Of a DNA stretch of 64,000 bases, positions 8,983 to 17,089 are shown piece by piece. The DNA comes from Woeseia sp034521225 (GTDB lineage: Bacteria > Pseudomonadota > Gammaproteobacteria > Steroidobacterales > Woeseiaceae): assembly GCA_034521225.1 (NCBI GenBank), contig JAXHMR010000031.1:1-64000 (forward strand), in the 5' to 3' direction. The notes beneath the pieces were generated by a model. The model ran no database searches. It had not been told where the DNA came from and worked only from the letters and a program-made list of their open reading frames with translations. A program made the position numbers and the translations under genes. Each line of letters begins with the position of its first letter. The stretch's first letter is position 1.

Positions 8983-9501
8983 TCAGTCCGTCGCGGCGTC
9001 TTCGATCAGCTCGAGTGCCCTTGCTCGAAGCTGGGCTGTCATATGGAGTCCGTTGGAATCGAGCGTACGGACGAGCTGGCGCGCATCGTCTGCTGGTAGT
9101 CCCGCCTCAACAGCCCGCACGAGCACGCCGATTGTTCCCGTGACTTGCGCACCGAGTCCGTCAGCGACCGTTCGAACGCGGCGATCGTCCGAGACGACGG
9201 CGACTGACTCATCGGCAGCCGCATGCGCTCGGACCGCCGCAATGAGCCGCACGTCGCCGGTGACGGTGTCGTCACCAAGGATTTCCATCGCCTGGTCGTT
9301 ATCCAGCGCGACCGGTGGATCGGTTGTGACACGATCTCGCTTGAGAAACGTCTGGAGATTCGCCGCCGCTGGTTGCGTGGTCACCTCCGCTTGAATCGCT
9401 GGCAGGATGCTGATCGGCGCCTCAACAACCGTCAGCAGGTCAAGTCTACCTACCCGTCCGAGTGCGATGAGCACGGTCGCATCGGCGTAGAGCTGTGTCA
9501 T
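8983..9501 (-). CDS. PIN-domain toxin (DUF3368-like, VapC-type)
   Basis: A 172-residue PIN-fold protein. Such toxins are metal-dependent RNases that cleave RNA and block growth when not held by their antitoxin. The first acidic residue is in LYADATVLIALGRVGRLDLL, and further acidic positions lie in GDVRLIAAV and VVSDDRRVRTVADGLG. The pattern TGTIGVLVRAVEAGLP followed by a C-terminal helix is typical of DUF3368-type PIN proteins. It overlaps the upstream antitoxin by four bases (9498-9501, ATGA), so the two are translationally coupled. The pair is flanked on both sides by dispersed repeats, suggesting a mobile cassette. Confidence 0.85.
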   Translation of the reverse strand: MTQLYADATVLIALGRVGRLDLLTVVEAPISILPAIQAEVTTQPAAANLQTFLKRDRVTTDPPVALDNDQAMEILGDDTVTGDVRLIAAVRAHAAADESVAVVSDDRRVRTVADGLGAQVTGTIGVLVRAVEAGLPADDARQLVRTLDSNGLHMTAQLRARALELIEDAATD

Positions 9502-9800
9502 AGCTCGCGTGCTGTCTCAACCTCCGCGTCGAGGTCTTCGGGCGACAACTGCGACGTCAGATTTCGCTCGCGAGCGATCTCAAGCCACTCGGCAATACTC
9601 ACGCCTGCAATTTGCGCCGCCTGATTCGTCGAGACCGCACCGGATTGATACTGCTCGATCGCGCGTCGAATACGGAGTTCCGTGAGTCCCTCACGAAGCG
9701 CTTTACGAATGACTGAACTCTTATCCTCATTCACTAGCGCAGCCACCTCTTCGAGGGCTGCTTCATCATCCTCTGGAATCCGGGCACTAATCGTTGGCAT
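9498..9800 (-). CDS. UPF0175-family antitoxin
   Basis: A 100-residue protein whose N-terminus (ISARIPEDDEAALEEVA, then DKSSVIRKALREGL) is a ribbon-helix-helix DNA-binding region. It is followed by the UPF0175 block AIEQYQSGAVSTNQAAQIAG and AEWLEIARERNL, and ends with an acidic tail. UPF0175 proteins next to DUF3368 PIN proteins form type II toxin-antitoxin modules. The antitoxin binds its toxin and probably represses the shared promoter upstream of 9800. The gene precedes the toxin and overlaps it by four bases, the usual order. Confidence 0.85.
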   Translation of the reverse strand: MPTISARIPEDDEAALEEVAALVNEDKSSVIRKALREGLTELRIRRAIEQYQSGAVSTNQAAQIAGVSIAEWLEIARERNLTSQLSPEDLDAEVETAREL

Positions 9801-9848
9801 GTATACGTTCTATGACGCTGTCGTACAAAAGTATGTGGTGGCTACTGA

Positions 9849-10052
9849 TCGAGCGCTCGTGGTGTCGCTGTCGCGGCAGTGGTTTCCAGCAGCTTCAGTA
9901 TCGGTGCGCTTCCATCGTGGTGGGGAGAGAGGGGTGGCTTACAAGGGGTGGTCCGGGGCAGCACTGCTGCCTTGGGCTCGCTTCCGTGTTACGCTGACGG
10001 GATGCCGGCACAACGCCGAGAGGGACGCCGACACAACGCCGGTCGGCGTAAC
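9849..10052. repeat. Dispersed GC-rich repeat, copy 2
   Basis: It begins with CTCGTGGTGTCGCTGTCGCG and GCAGTGGTTTCCAGCAGC, a 5' block shared with the copy at 14.36 kb. The module A core GGGGCAGCACTGCTGCCTTG and CAACGCCGAGAGGGACGCCG then follow. It lies immediately upstream of the antitoxin gene and probably contains or abuts its promoter. Confidence 0.65.
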
Positions 10053-10179
10053 GCAGTCTACCGCTCTCCCCGTGAGTAGAGGATTGGAGGTGAGCGTTCG
10101 TCAGTTCGTGGGCTCAATACAATGTGATTGGAGAGATTGTGGTCTTCACTCCTGCGTTTCAACATATGAAGTGGTCCCA

Positions 10180-10410
10180 TCAGACGTCCCACCGTGACGA
10201 CTCATTCTGGAACGGAGTAGAAGCGTCTGCTTCTAGTGCCGCCATCGTTACTCCAATCTCTTTGCTTGAGGCGTCAAGACTTCCAGCAATATGTTTGCTC
10301 TTTATGAACATCGTGCCGTCATTAGCAGTTAGTCTGGCTAGCAGATAGTCTGTCAACCGGCTCTGAAGAGGTGTCGAGTCAGGAAGAGGCACACCCAATA
10401 TTGCCGACAT
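10180..10410 (-). CDS. DUF7123-like small haloarchaeal protein
   Basis: A 76-residue protein. The conserved-looking part is RLTDYLLARLTANDGTMF, then IKSKHIAGSLDASSKEIGVT, ending STPFQNESSRWDV. The K-S-K-x-I-A...S-x-K-E-I-G pattern resembles the DUF7123 family of small haloarchaeal proteins with a winged-helix-like predicted fold. It is the intact member of a duplicated pair. The other copy, at 4254-5985, is interrupted by the TnpB element. The empty target TTAC lies in codons encoding GVTMA, at 10248-10251. Confidence 0.65.
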   Translation of the reverse strand: MSAILGVPLPDSTPLQSRLTDYLLARLTANDGTMFIKSKHIAGSLDASSKEIGVTMAALEADASTPFQNESSRWDV

Positions 10411-10436
10411 ACGTACTAAAACATTTCATACCTCGC

Positions 10437-10797
10437 AGTTCCCGATTGAAGCTGCGGTGACGACTGCACCTACCGCTGACGGCCGACGCCGTTCGCTCGT
10501 TGAGGAAGGGGGCTTACCGCCTACAAACTGCTAACAGAATGAGTGTCGTCAGAGGGCAATAAACGCAGGAACCATCCCCGCTCGGCGTGCTTTCCGTAGA
10601 CTGGATTCACCGTGTGTCGCATGGTTCGGTCGACGCCGTCACGCTCGTCACATTGACAGCCTAGCGCGTCTCGTCGGGGATGCCCGGGCAGCAGTGCTCC
10701 CTTCGGCTGCCCCGTCTCGCCACGCCGACGGGACGCCGAGACAACGCTGGTCGGCGTGCCGAGATTCGCGTCCTCGACTGGGCTGTCGGCGTGGGGG
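10437..10797. repeat. Spacer holding dispersed repeat copy 3 (about 10668-10797)
   Basis: Bases 10437-10667 hold no gene that I can support. From 10668 the module A blocks reappear: GCAGCAGTGCTCCCTTCGGC, CACGCCGACGGGACGCCGAG and CTGGTCGGCGTGCCGAGATT, ending TGTCGGCGTGGGG. The repeat abuts the mini-element at 10798. Confidence 0.55.
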
Positions 10798-10846
10798 TTG
10801 ACATCCTCCCTGCGCTGAAGCGCGCAGGCTTTCTCCTTGTACTCCC
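10798..10846 (-). mobile_element. 49-bp palindrome-associated mini-element (IS200/IS605 ends fused)
   Basis: Read on the minus strand, a TTAC (10847-10850) is followed by GGGAGTACAAGGAGAAAGCC, a hairpin with stem GCGC around TTCA, and GGGAGGATGTCAA. The left part matches the left end of the 4325-5821 element and the right part matches its right end. The copy is what recombination between the two end hairpins of such an element would leave. It resembles the PATE elements described in haloarchaea. It lies directly beyond the stop codon of the surface-protein gene, which starts at 10851-10853 on the plus-strand scale. Confidence 0.75.
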
Positions 10847-10850
10847 GTAA

Positions 10851-13386
10851 TCAAGCGTTACTCTTGAGCCAGCTGCTGCTCGAAGAGTACCTGACATCAG
10901 CAATGCTAATATCGCCATCGGCGTTGAAGTCGAACAGATCAAGGGTTATCGTGTACTGCGTCGCTGTTCCGATTTTCGAAAAGCAACTGAACATCGGCAA
11001 TTCTGAACTCACCATCGCCATCGATGTCGTTGAGGAGTCCGTCACCGGTGGTGTCTTGTGCCGGACTGTCACCGACAACAACGACACCAGCATCTGGTTC
11101 GGTGACGGTCAGCTCTGCGGTCTGATCACCATCATCAGTGAAGATACCGTGAGTGTACGTGCCACCTCCGGCAGGCGCAGTAACATCAAATACAACGGTA
11201 CTACTTCTACTCGATGAGAGTGAAACCGTCTTTGTGGCGATCACAGTGTCTTCTCCGAGTGGCGTCGTGCTACCGAGGCGTAAAGTAACCTCCTGTTCAG
11301 CCGCAATAGGACCGGTAATTGGTAATTGTCGCGCTCACGGTGAGGGACTCAGCTGTATTAACGTCATCTCGGCCGACTCAGTATTAGACACCTGGAAAGA
11401 CGCACCTGTAGCGGCTGATCCTCAACGGCATCTTCAATAACAATGTCTTCTCCATCAAGCTGGGGCGTTGACAATGTTCCCATCATTGAGGATATGCGCG
11501 TTGACTTCGTTCCCGTCGGCATCAAGCTGCAGTAGCCTGAATGGCAAGCTCTTGGCCGGATTGGCACGTCAGTGAACACGTAATAGCCATCTGCTCTACT
11601 GGTGGTGCTGTCTAGACTTTCCTCGAGGTTCCCAGCGGCGTCAACCGAGAAGAGTTCAACCCAAGCGCCTGGAATGCTCGTATCGGCGTTATTGACAACT
11701 TCGCCCGTAATTTGACTGATTTCGTCAAGTGACACTCAGGAACGAGCAGTTACGTCCTGATCGACGGTTCCTGGTCGAGATTTCGACCGTTGCGGGTCCC
11801 GGTTTCACCGTTGAAAGTGGCGGCTATCTCCAGATCTAGTTTCCGGGTTCTAAGTCCGCGGCAGCGTGTACAGTCCTTTTGCGTCGGTTGTCGTACTGGT
11901 GACGACTGTTCCAGTACTGAGATTCTGGTAATTTCCACTTCCGCTCTGACAACAGCTCAGCAATTCTTCACTGACAACCTCACCGGTAATCTGGCTGGTT
12001 TCGTCAGTGACACCAGGAACGACAACGTCCCGATTGACGGTTCCTGGTTGAGTTTTGACTGTTGTAGCTCCGGTTTCACCGTCAAAAGTGGCGGTGATCT
12101 CATATTCAGTTCCGGGTTCTAAGTCTGTGACAGTGTACACTCCTTCTGCGTCGGTTGTCGTACTTGCGACGACTGTTCCGGTACTGAGATTTGTGATTTC
12201 GACTTCTGCTCCTGACAGCAGTTCATTATTTTCGGAGACAACCTCACCAGTAATCTGACTGGTTTCGTCAGAGACACCAGGAACGACAACGTCCTGATTG
12301 ACGGTTCCTGGTTGAGATTCCCGACTGTTGCGGTCCCCGGTTTCACCGCTGAAAGTGGCGGCGATCTCCGTATTCAGTTCCGGGTTCTAGGTCTGTGAAC
12401 ACAGTGTACACTCCTTTTGGCGTCGGTTGTTCGCAAACTGGCGACGACTGTTCCGGTACTGAGACACCGTGGTTTTTCGACTTTCCGCTCCTCGACAACA
12501 GACGCAGTATCTCCGCTGACAACCTCACCGGTAATCTGGCTGGTTTCGTCAGCTGACACCAGGAATGACAAAACAGGCGCTGGCAGTAAACGGTTCCGGG
12601 TTGAGTTCCGACTGTTGCCGGTCCCGTTCTTACCGTCGAAAGTGGCGGCTGATCTCATATTCAGTTCCGGGTTCTAAGTCCGTTGACAGCGCGCGACACT
12701 CCTTCTGGCGTCGGTCTGGTCGTACTGCGACTGACTGTCCCGGTACTGAGATATCGGTCATTCCGTTCTGCTCCCGGCAGCGCCTCATTATTCTTCTTGG
12801 TTTGTAACAAGTTCCACTAGTTTTGCTGGTACTTCGAGATTAATGTCACGTCGACCTGTTTTCGTTTCTCCTGCATCCCAGGGCCACAGCGTTATTGAAC
12901 GTTGAAAACCCGGTTTTTAACCAAGACAGTATACGTTCCTGGCAGGAGCTTAAACGAGATAGTCACCAGCTTAATCGGCGATCCTGTTGCTTATGTTTTT
13001 AGTATCCTGATCTATGAATTTAACTTCAACATCCGCAAGACTGGTTCCCTCCGTCAGTAACTGTTCCAGAGATTTGTCCATGCTCAGTAGTGGGATCTAT
13101 CAGGGCAGTCCTGATAGCTTCATTATCTGCGTCGGCATGGTTTAATGTCTACGAAAGTAGCGATATCGATGCACACTCCCAGCCGCTGTATCTGTGACAT
13201 CAGCATTGTTGCTCTCATTGTCCAACGCGTCAGTCTGCGCTAGCGAGATAAGAGGCGGCCATCGTATTACCACTGGGAGACGGCGACGCTGCTGCGATAT
13301 CGCTGCAGACTACCCAGCAGAACTAGCGCAAAGAAAAGTACAATCTACAACCTGCTGCCAATCACCTCAGTTCGTTGTCCACTCAT
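10851..13386 (-). pseudogene. Secreted surface protein with repeated regulatory-like domains and a dockerin-type C-terminus, many frameshifts
   Basis: The start at 13386 (MSGQRTEVIGSR) leads after a shift into the hydrophobic signal VLFFALVLLGSL. Next comes a carboxypeptidase-regulatory-like segment (VTDGGNQSLADVEVKFID) and then about four tandem domains of 260-290 bases. These carry ETSQITGEVVS, NLSTGTVVASTTTDA, VYTVTDLEPGTEYEITATF and FDGETG, with repeat marks near 11.80, 12.08, 12.34 and 12.62 kb. The C-terminus has VTAPAGGGTYTHGIFTDDG and two calcium-binding-like dockerin loops, DIDGDGEFRIADVQ and DFNADGDISIADVR. At least eight frame changes are needed. The C-terminal module is paralogous to that of the plus-strand gene ending at 23.07 kb. 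It is probably a cell-surface adhesin-like protein. Confidence 0.7.
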
Positions 13387-13650
13387 GCTTGATCAGCTCT
13401 GTTCTCGATCTCTCAAACACCACTCCACCCATCAGCACCGCCGCCCCGTTCTCCGGCGACAGCTGCGCCATCGCGGCACCGCTACAATTGAGCATAATCA
13501 GAACATGTAGACTGATTAATTTTGCTACAAATTTCAACTACTATTCACGAAACTTACTGTACGCCTACAGTGTGACAGCATGTCCATCACCGTTAACAGT
13601 CTGCATGATAACCTAATGGACAATCCTCATCAACAGACCGTGCGGGCTGT
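13387..13650. other. Spacer upstream of surface-protein gene
   Basis: AT-rich sequence of 264 bases with no gene that I can support. It should contain the promoter of the minus-strand surface-protein gene that starts at 13386, but no clear haloarchaeal TATA box stands out at the expected distance. Confidence 0.3.
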
Positions 13651-13798
13651 GTGGGGTGACCGGCAGCGCTGCTCCTTCGGCTGCCCCTGCCCCCACGCCG
13701 ACGGGACGCCGACACAACGCCGAGAGGGACGCCGAGCCAACGCCGGTCGGCGTGCCGAGATCGCGTGCTCGGCGGGGCCGTCGGCGTGGGGGTATTCT
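13651..13798. repeat. Dispersed GC-rich repeat, copy 4
   Basis: A long match to copy 1: CACGCCGACGGGACGCCGAC, CAACGCCGAGAGGGACGCCG, and CCAACGCCGGTCGGCGTGCC, followed by GATCGCGTGCTCGGCGGGGC. It runs straight into module B copy 2, whereas copy 1 of module B precedes module A, so the two modules occur in different orders. Confidence 0.7.
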
Positions 13799-13950
13799 CA
13801 CTGTGTGACAGGCGGGTCTGTACGGGCCCTCGTTGGTTGTCGGTGGGGTTGCGCCGTTGGTGTGACACCTCCCCTGTGAGCAGGCTTGGAGGGGCAGTCG
13901 AAGGCAGCTCAAGCTCCCTTGGGCTGCCCCGTACGCTGGTGTTGGTAGGT
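13778..13950. repeat. Dispersed repeat, module B, copy 2
   Basis: Parallels 8518-8690 with GGTATTCTCACTGTG, CTCGTTGGTTGTCGGTG, CACCTCCCCTGTG, GGCAGTCGAAGGCAGCTCAA and GGGCTGCCCCGTACG. It is followed by an imperfect tandem of CCACCAARGGCGAGCC units at about 13,965-14,060. Confidence 0.65.
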
Positions 13951-14135
13951 GGACTGTACCCAAGGCCCCACCAAGGGCGACCCAAACCCCCCACCAAAGG
14001 CGAGCCAAGGCACCCACCAAGAGCGAGCCAAGGCCTTGGCCAAAGGCTTGGTGGGGCCTTGGTAGTCTGGCGACGTGCCCACGAAGCCAGTCTCGAGGCG
14101 GAGCCTCGTCGGGTTCCAGCAAGCCGAGCCGGACG

Positions 14136-14155
14136 CCCACAACTTCAGTCGTGGG
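14136..14155. mobile_element. IS200/IS605-type end hairpin remnant
   Basis: The perfect-stem palindrome CCCACAACTTCAGTCGTGGG has the TTCA loop and GC-closed stem of haloarchaeal IS1341-type ends. A comparable ACGACTTCAGTCGT lies at about 15238-15251. No transposase gene is attached to either. They are probably relics or mini-elements. Confidence 0.4.
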
Positions 14156-14164
14156 TCACTCACA

Positions 14165-14282
14165 ATGGTCCTCGCAGCGATGGGTGGCTCCGTGTCGTCA
14201 ACGTGGTGGGGTGTGGCTTGCCGGGGCTGGCTGGGGCAGCACTGCTGCCTTGGGCTCCCTTCCTAACTGGATGCCGCGCACG
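14165..14282. repeat. Dispersed GC-rich repeat, copy 5
   Basis: GTCCTCGCAGCGATGGGT, then GGGGTGTGGCTTGCCGGGGC and GCAGCACTGCTGCCTTGGGC. The 5' block GTCCTCGCAGCGATGGGT is shared with copy 1 (from about 8767) and not with copies 2 and 6, which share a different 5' block. Confidence 0.65.
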
Positions 14283-14363
14283 TCGATTGACGTAGCGTGA
14301 TCGTAGGACGGACGTAGATCCCTACGTAGACCGCGGGTAGCACTACACGTAGGCTACGTGTGT

Positions 14364-14600
14364 GGGCTCTCGTGGTGTCGGTGTCGCGGCAGTGGTTTCC
14401 AGCAGCCTCAGTGTCGGTGCGCACCCACCGTGGTGAGGGTGTGGCTTGCCGGAGCTGGCCGGGGCAGCACTGCTGCCTTCGGCTCCCTGTGGGCACACGC
14501 TGGCGACACGTTGTAGGCACGCTGTGGGGAACGCTGTGTGGACGTTGGCCAGCGTGCTGTGAGCAGTCTCACAACGGGGCTGTCAGCGTGGTCGATTCCA
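14364..14600. repeat. Dispersed GC-rich repeat, copy 6
   Basis: CTCGTGGTGTCGGTGTCGCG, GCAGTGGTTTCCAGCAGCCT, GTGGCTTGCCGGAGCTGGCC, GGGCAGCACTGCTGCCTTCG, ending in GCTGTCAGCGTGG. It is more diverged in its 3' half than copies 1 and 4. Confidence 0.6.
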
Positions 14601-14669
14601 AGCAACTGGTGTTCTGTTTCCATCTGTGTCCGGGTCTCCAACTAGTAGATTGACGCGGTCCGAGGCGTC

Positions 14670-14852
14670 TCACTCGGCCGTGTCATCATCGGCAGTCTCG
14701 AAGGTGTTGCGAGCCACGTTGAGACGCGTGCGGTCACGGCCCTGAAGCTCCGCCACAGCTTCTTTAGCCGTTTCAGCCTCCGTTTTAGTTAACAGACCGC
14801 CGATATCGCCCGGGTGCGGTCCGCGCGTCATCTGCCCTCGTGTCTCCGCCAT
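14670..14852 (-). CDS. Small hypothetical haloarchaeal protein, partner of the RHH gene
   Basis: 60 residues: MAETRGQMTRGPHPGDIG, then an acidic and Ala-rich helix (LLTKTEAETAKEAVAELQG) and RLNVARNTFETADDDTAE. It overlaps the end of the upstream ribbon-helix-helix gene by 25 bases, so the two are probably cotranscribed. A competing open frame in the same stretch starts at 14884, just inside the end of that gene (MTDGAQQPEQDDGGDT...). I prefer the 60-residue reading because its helices look better formed. The function is unknown. Confidence 0.45.
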   Translation of the reverse strand: MAETRGQMTRGPHPGDIGGLLTKTEAETAKEAVAELQGRDRTRLNVARNTFETADDDTAE

Positions 14853-15118
14853 CGTCTTGCTCGGGTTGTTGTGCGCCGTCGGTCATAATCGATGCCGAGG
14901 CGTTCGCGGGCCTCGTCGGTGGACATCGTCCGTCCTGCCGCCACGTCCGCGTAGCCCTCGGAGACGCCCTCTTGGGCGCCGGGCGTCAGAATTGGCTCTG
15001 TGGTGTCGCGGAGGACCTCACGAATGAACTCTGAGCGGTTCGTGTAGTCCAGTTCTGCTGCCAGTTCGTCGATCTCCTCGAGTAGGCGCTGCGGGACCTT
15101 CACGTTCAATTTCACCAT
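14828..15118 (-). CDS. Ribbon-helix-helix (CopG-like) DNA-binding protein, putative antitoxin
   Basis: 96 residues. The N-terminus MVKLNVKVPQRLLEEIDELA and then YTNRSEFIREVLRDTTEP form a classical ribbon-helix-helix domain. The C-terminal AAGRTMSTDEARERLGID resembles the toxin-binding tail of haloarchaeal antitoxins whose partner is a RelE/ParE- or PIN-type toxin. No such toxin follows; the next gene is a 60-residue unknown. The last 20 residues are Arg-rich and may come from a frameshift. Confidence 0.75.
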   Translation of the reverse strand: MVKLNVKVPQRLLEEIDELAAELDYTNRSEFIREVLRDTTEPILTPGAQEGVSEGYADVAAGRTMSTDEARERLGIDYDRRRTTTRARRWRRHEGR

Positions 15119-15676
15119 GTCCCCGTCGTCCGTTGGCGCCCGCGTCTGCGCTCATATGCCGTGGTACTCGGGTGGTACACATAGCACTGTCGCTCGTACA
15201 TCTTCGCGGGGATCTGCGATAACCTCGTCTGTGACCACGACTTCAGTCGTCGGGCTTGACCTCGTCCCTCTGTGTGTTGCCCGATATCGCGTTGGCGCCG
15301 CCTCAGGCCGACCCCGACATCTGTGGCCCTCATTGTGGGCGTCACACGTCGGGGCTATCCCCGCGAGCTGCTGGCGGGCTTTGCCCCCCTGTCGGGGACG
15401 CGTCGGTGGATTGTCGGGCCGACCCGCGCCGACCCTGGTTCGTTGGCGCAACGGTGGGCTCACGTAGGCGAGACGTTGGATTTCCGTTGGGATCCGGTTG
15501 GTGCTGCGTTGTGTCGGCGGTGGCAACGTCACCCCGATTTTGCCCACCGTCTCGCTCGCTGTCGTGGGTCGCCTGTCGCAGTGTGTACGTCTCGTGTCAC
15601 TCAGCTGCGCGCGTGCGCCGGTTTCATATTGGTGTACTACAGTAGCTCCAGATCATGACTGCTGATAGACACACTC
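15119..15676. other. GC-rich spacer without convincing gene
   Basis: Long frames exist on both strands, but they are basic and Pro/Arg/Cys-rich, unlike haloarchaeal proteins. I do not call them. The stretch contains a hairpin ACGACTTCAGTCGT at about 15238-15251 and AT-enriched sequence just before the next gene. Confidence 0.4.
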
Positions 15677-16129
15677 ATGAACTGGCTCCGGCGGCTGTAC
15701 GACCGCGTGCGATACCACGATCAGTCGGTGCAGTACGAGCTCCACCGGATGACCCCACAGGGTGGCTGGAAGAATTTCTACTCGGCTCCAGACCGCGATA
15801 CTGCGGATGCGTTCTCGACGCCCCCGCCGCGGCCTTCGTTTGGGCCTGATACCGGGTGGGCACGGGGAAAGTATCGGTGTCTACGACGCGTCGACGGACG
15901 GATCGAGTCGATACTGTGGACGGTTGAGAGTCCGGATGTAGACACGTACTACGCCGAACGTCGCGAATCAGCATCTCCGTCGGATGCGGATGCTGCGTCT
16001 GAGTTATTGTCTCGCGACGAATTACGGCGGAAGGCACAGCAGGGGTCGACAGCAGCAGCCATCGAATTAGCCATCGATGACGCCCTTAGCTCTGACGAGA
16101 CCGAGTCAGGCGAGGATGCTGACGAGTAA
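15677..16129 (+). CDS. Hypothetical haloarchaeal protein
   Basis: 150 residues: MNWLRRLYDRVRYHDQSVQY, ELHRMTPQGGWKNFYSA, a central segment with WARGKYRCLRRVDGRIESI, and an acidic C-terminus ending SSDETESGEDADE. Acidic composition and codon choice fit a real haloarchaeal gene. No motif known to me is present. It stands alone and points toward the end of the five-gene operon. Confidence 0.6.
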   Translation: MNWLRRLYDRVRYHDQSVQYELHRMTPQGGWKNFYSAPDRDTADAFSTPPPRPSFGPDTGWARGKYRCLRRVDGRIESILWTVESPDVDTYYAERRESASPSDADAASELLSRDELRRKAQQGSTAAAIELAIDDALSSDETESGEDADE

Positions 16130-16310
16130 CACCGTTGTTACCGAGTTGCGAGAGCGACTCTCGTCAGATCTGTTCTTTTCATTCTCTTACTTTTATTCCA
16201 AAAGAGAGGTTTCCCTGTGGTTGGTACTGGTACAATAGGCGATCGACCGGTTCGTGTGGGTGCGTTCGTGACCGACAACGCCGGTAGGCGCTGCTCAATA
16301 ACAGTTCAGG

Positions 16311-17089
16311 CTACCCCTCCACCCCGTGGTCGGTCACAACGGTGTTACTCGCCTGCTGAGCGTGCTGATACGTCTGGACGCGCTCAACGAACGCCTCCGT
16401 GAAGACGATGACGCGTTCGCCACGTCGCGATTCTTTGACTGCCACCGCATTGTCGCCGAGATCCTCGAGGAACTGGATGACGCGGCTCACTGTTTCCGTG
16501 TAGATCTGTCCGTCCTCACCAGCGGCCAGTACTTGCCGGAGCTGTGACGAGCGGATCGCACGGCCAGCCGGCACCGATCGGGTGTACTCTGCGACATCTT
16601 TGGCGACAAAGCGGGCGCGACGTTGGTTGGCGGTGAGATGCTCCTCAACGAGGTGTTCTGGGACCCGAATCACCTCTTCGAGGGGTGTTTCCGGTGGCTG
16701 TACCCCGGGGTTCGTGGCTTCAGTGTCGGCCTCTGAGTCGGGAGCTGTACTCGAATCTGTTGTCTCCTCATCGGTCGTCTCCTCGACCTGTGTTTCGACC
16801 TCGTGAATCCGTTTGCGATCCTCAGCAGCCTCCTTCGCGCGGGTTTCACGCTCCTCCCGGAGCTCAGCTTCAAGCTCGGCGACCTCTACTTGGAGATCTT
16901 GGATCTGATCGCGTTCTGTGCGTTAATCAGCTCAACGAGTTGCTCGCCAGCGTTCTCAATGATCTTGCGAACCGGTGCCGGCACTTCAGCCGCCTCGAGT
17001 GCCTCGATTACTCCCGTGACGAACGCTTCGGGCGCGTCTGCTTTGTCCTCGAGTGACGGCACGCTCGTCGGCTGGGCAGACTCACTCAT
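16311..17089 (-). CDS. Coiled-coil plus winged-helix-like plasmid protein (operon gene 5), one frameshift
   Basis: The last gene of the overlapping operon. The N-terminal part is MSESAQPTSVPSLEDKADA and then VTGVIEALEAAEVPAPVRKI. The frame slips at about 16,915. It then continues as a long coiled coil (IQDLQVEVAELEAELREE and ETRAKEAAEDRKRIHE), an acidic Ser/Thr/Glu linker, and a C-terminal domain with AEYTRSVPAGRAIRSSQLR, YTETVSRVIQFLEDLGD and GERVIVFTEAFVERV. That domain has winged-helix-like spacing. Similar proteins occur on haloarchaeal plasmids, as far as I recall. It may be a partition or DNA-organising factor. ATGA overlap with the preceding gene at 17086-17089. Confidence 0.65.

Noticed and set aside
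15256..15658. Plus-strand frames of about 128 residues in the 15.3-15.6 kb spacer
   Set aside because: Basic, Cys/Arg/Pro-rich composition unlike haloarchaeal proteins, and two overlapping frames look equally good.
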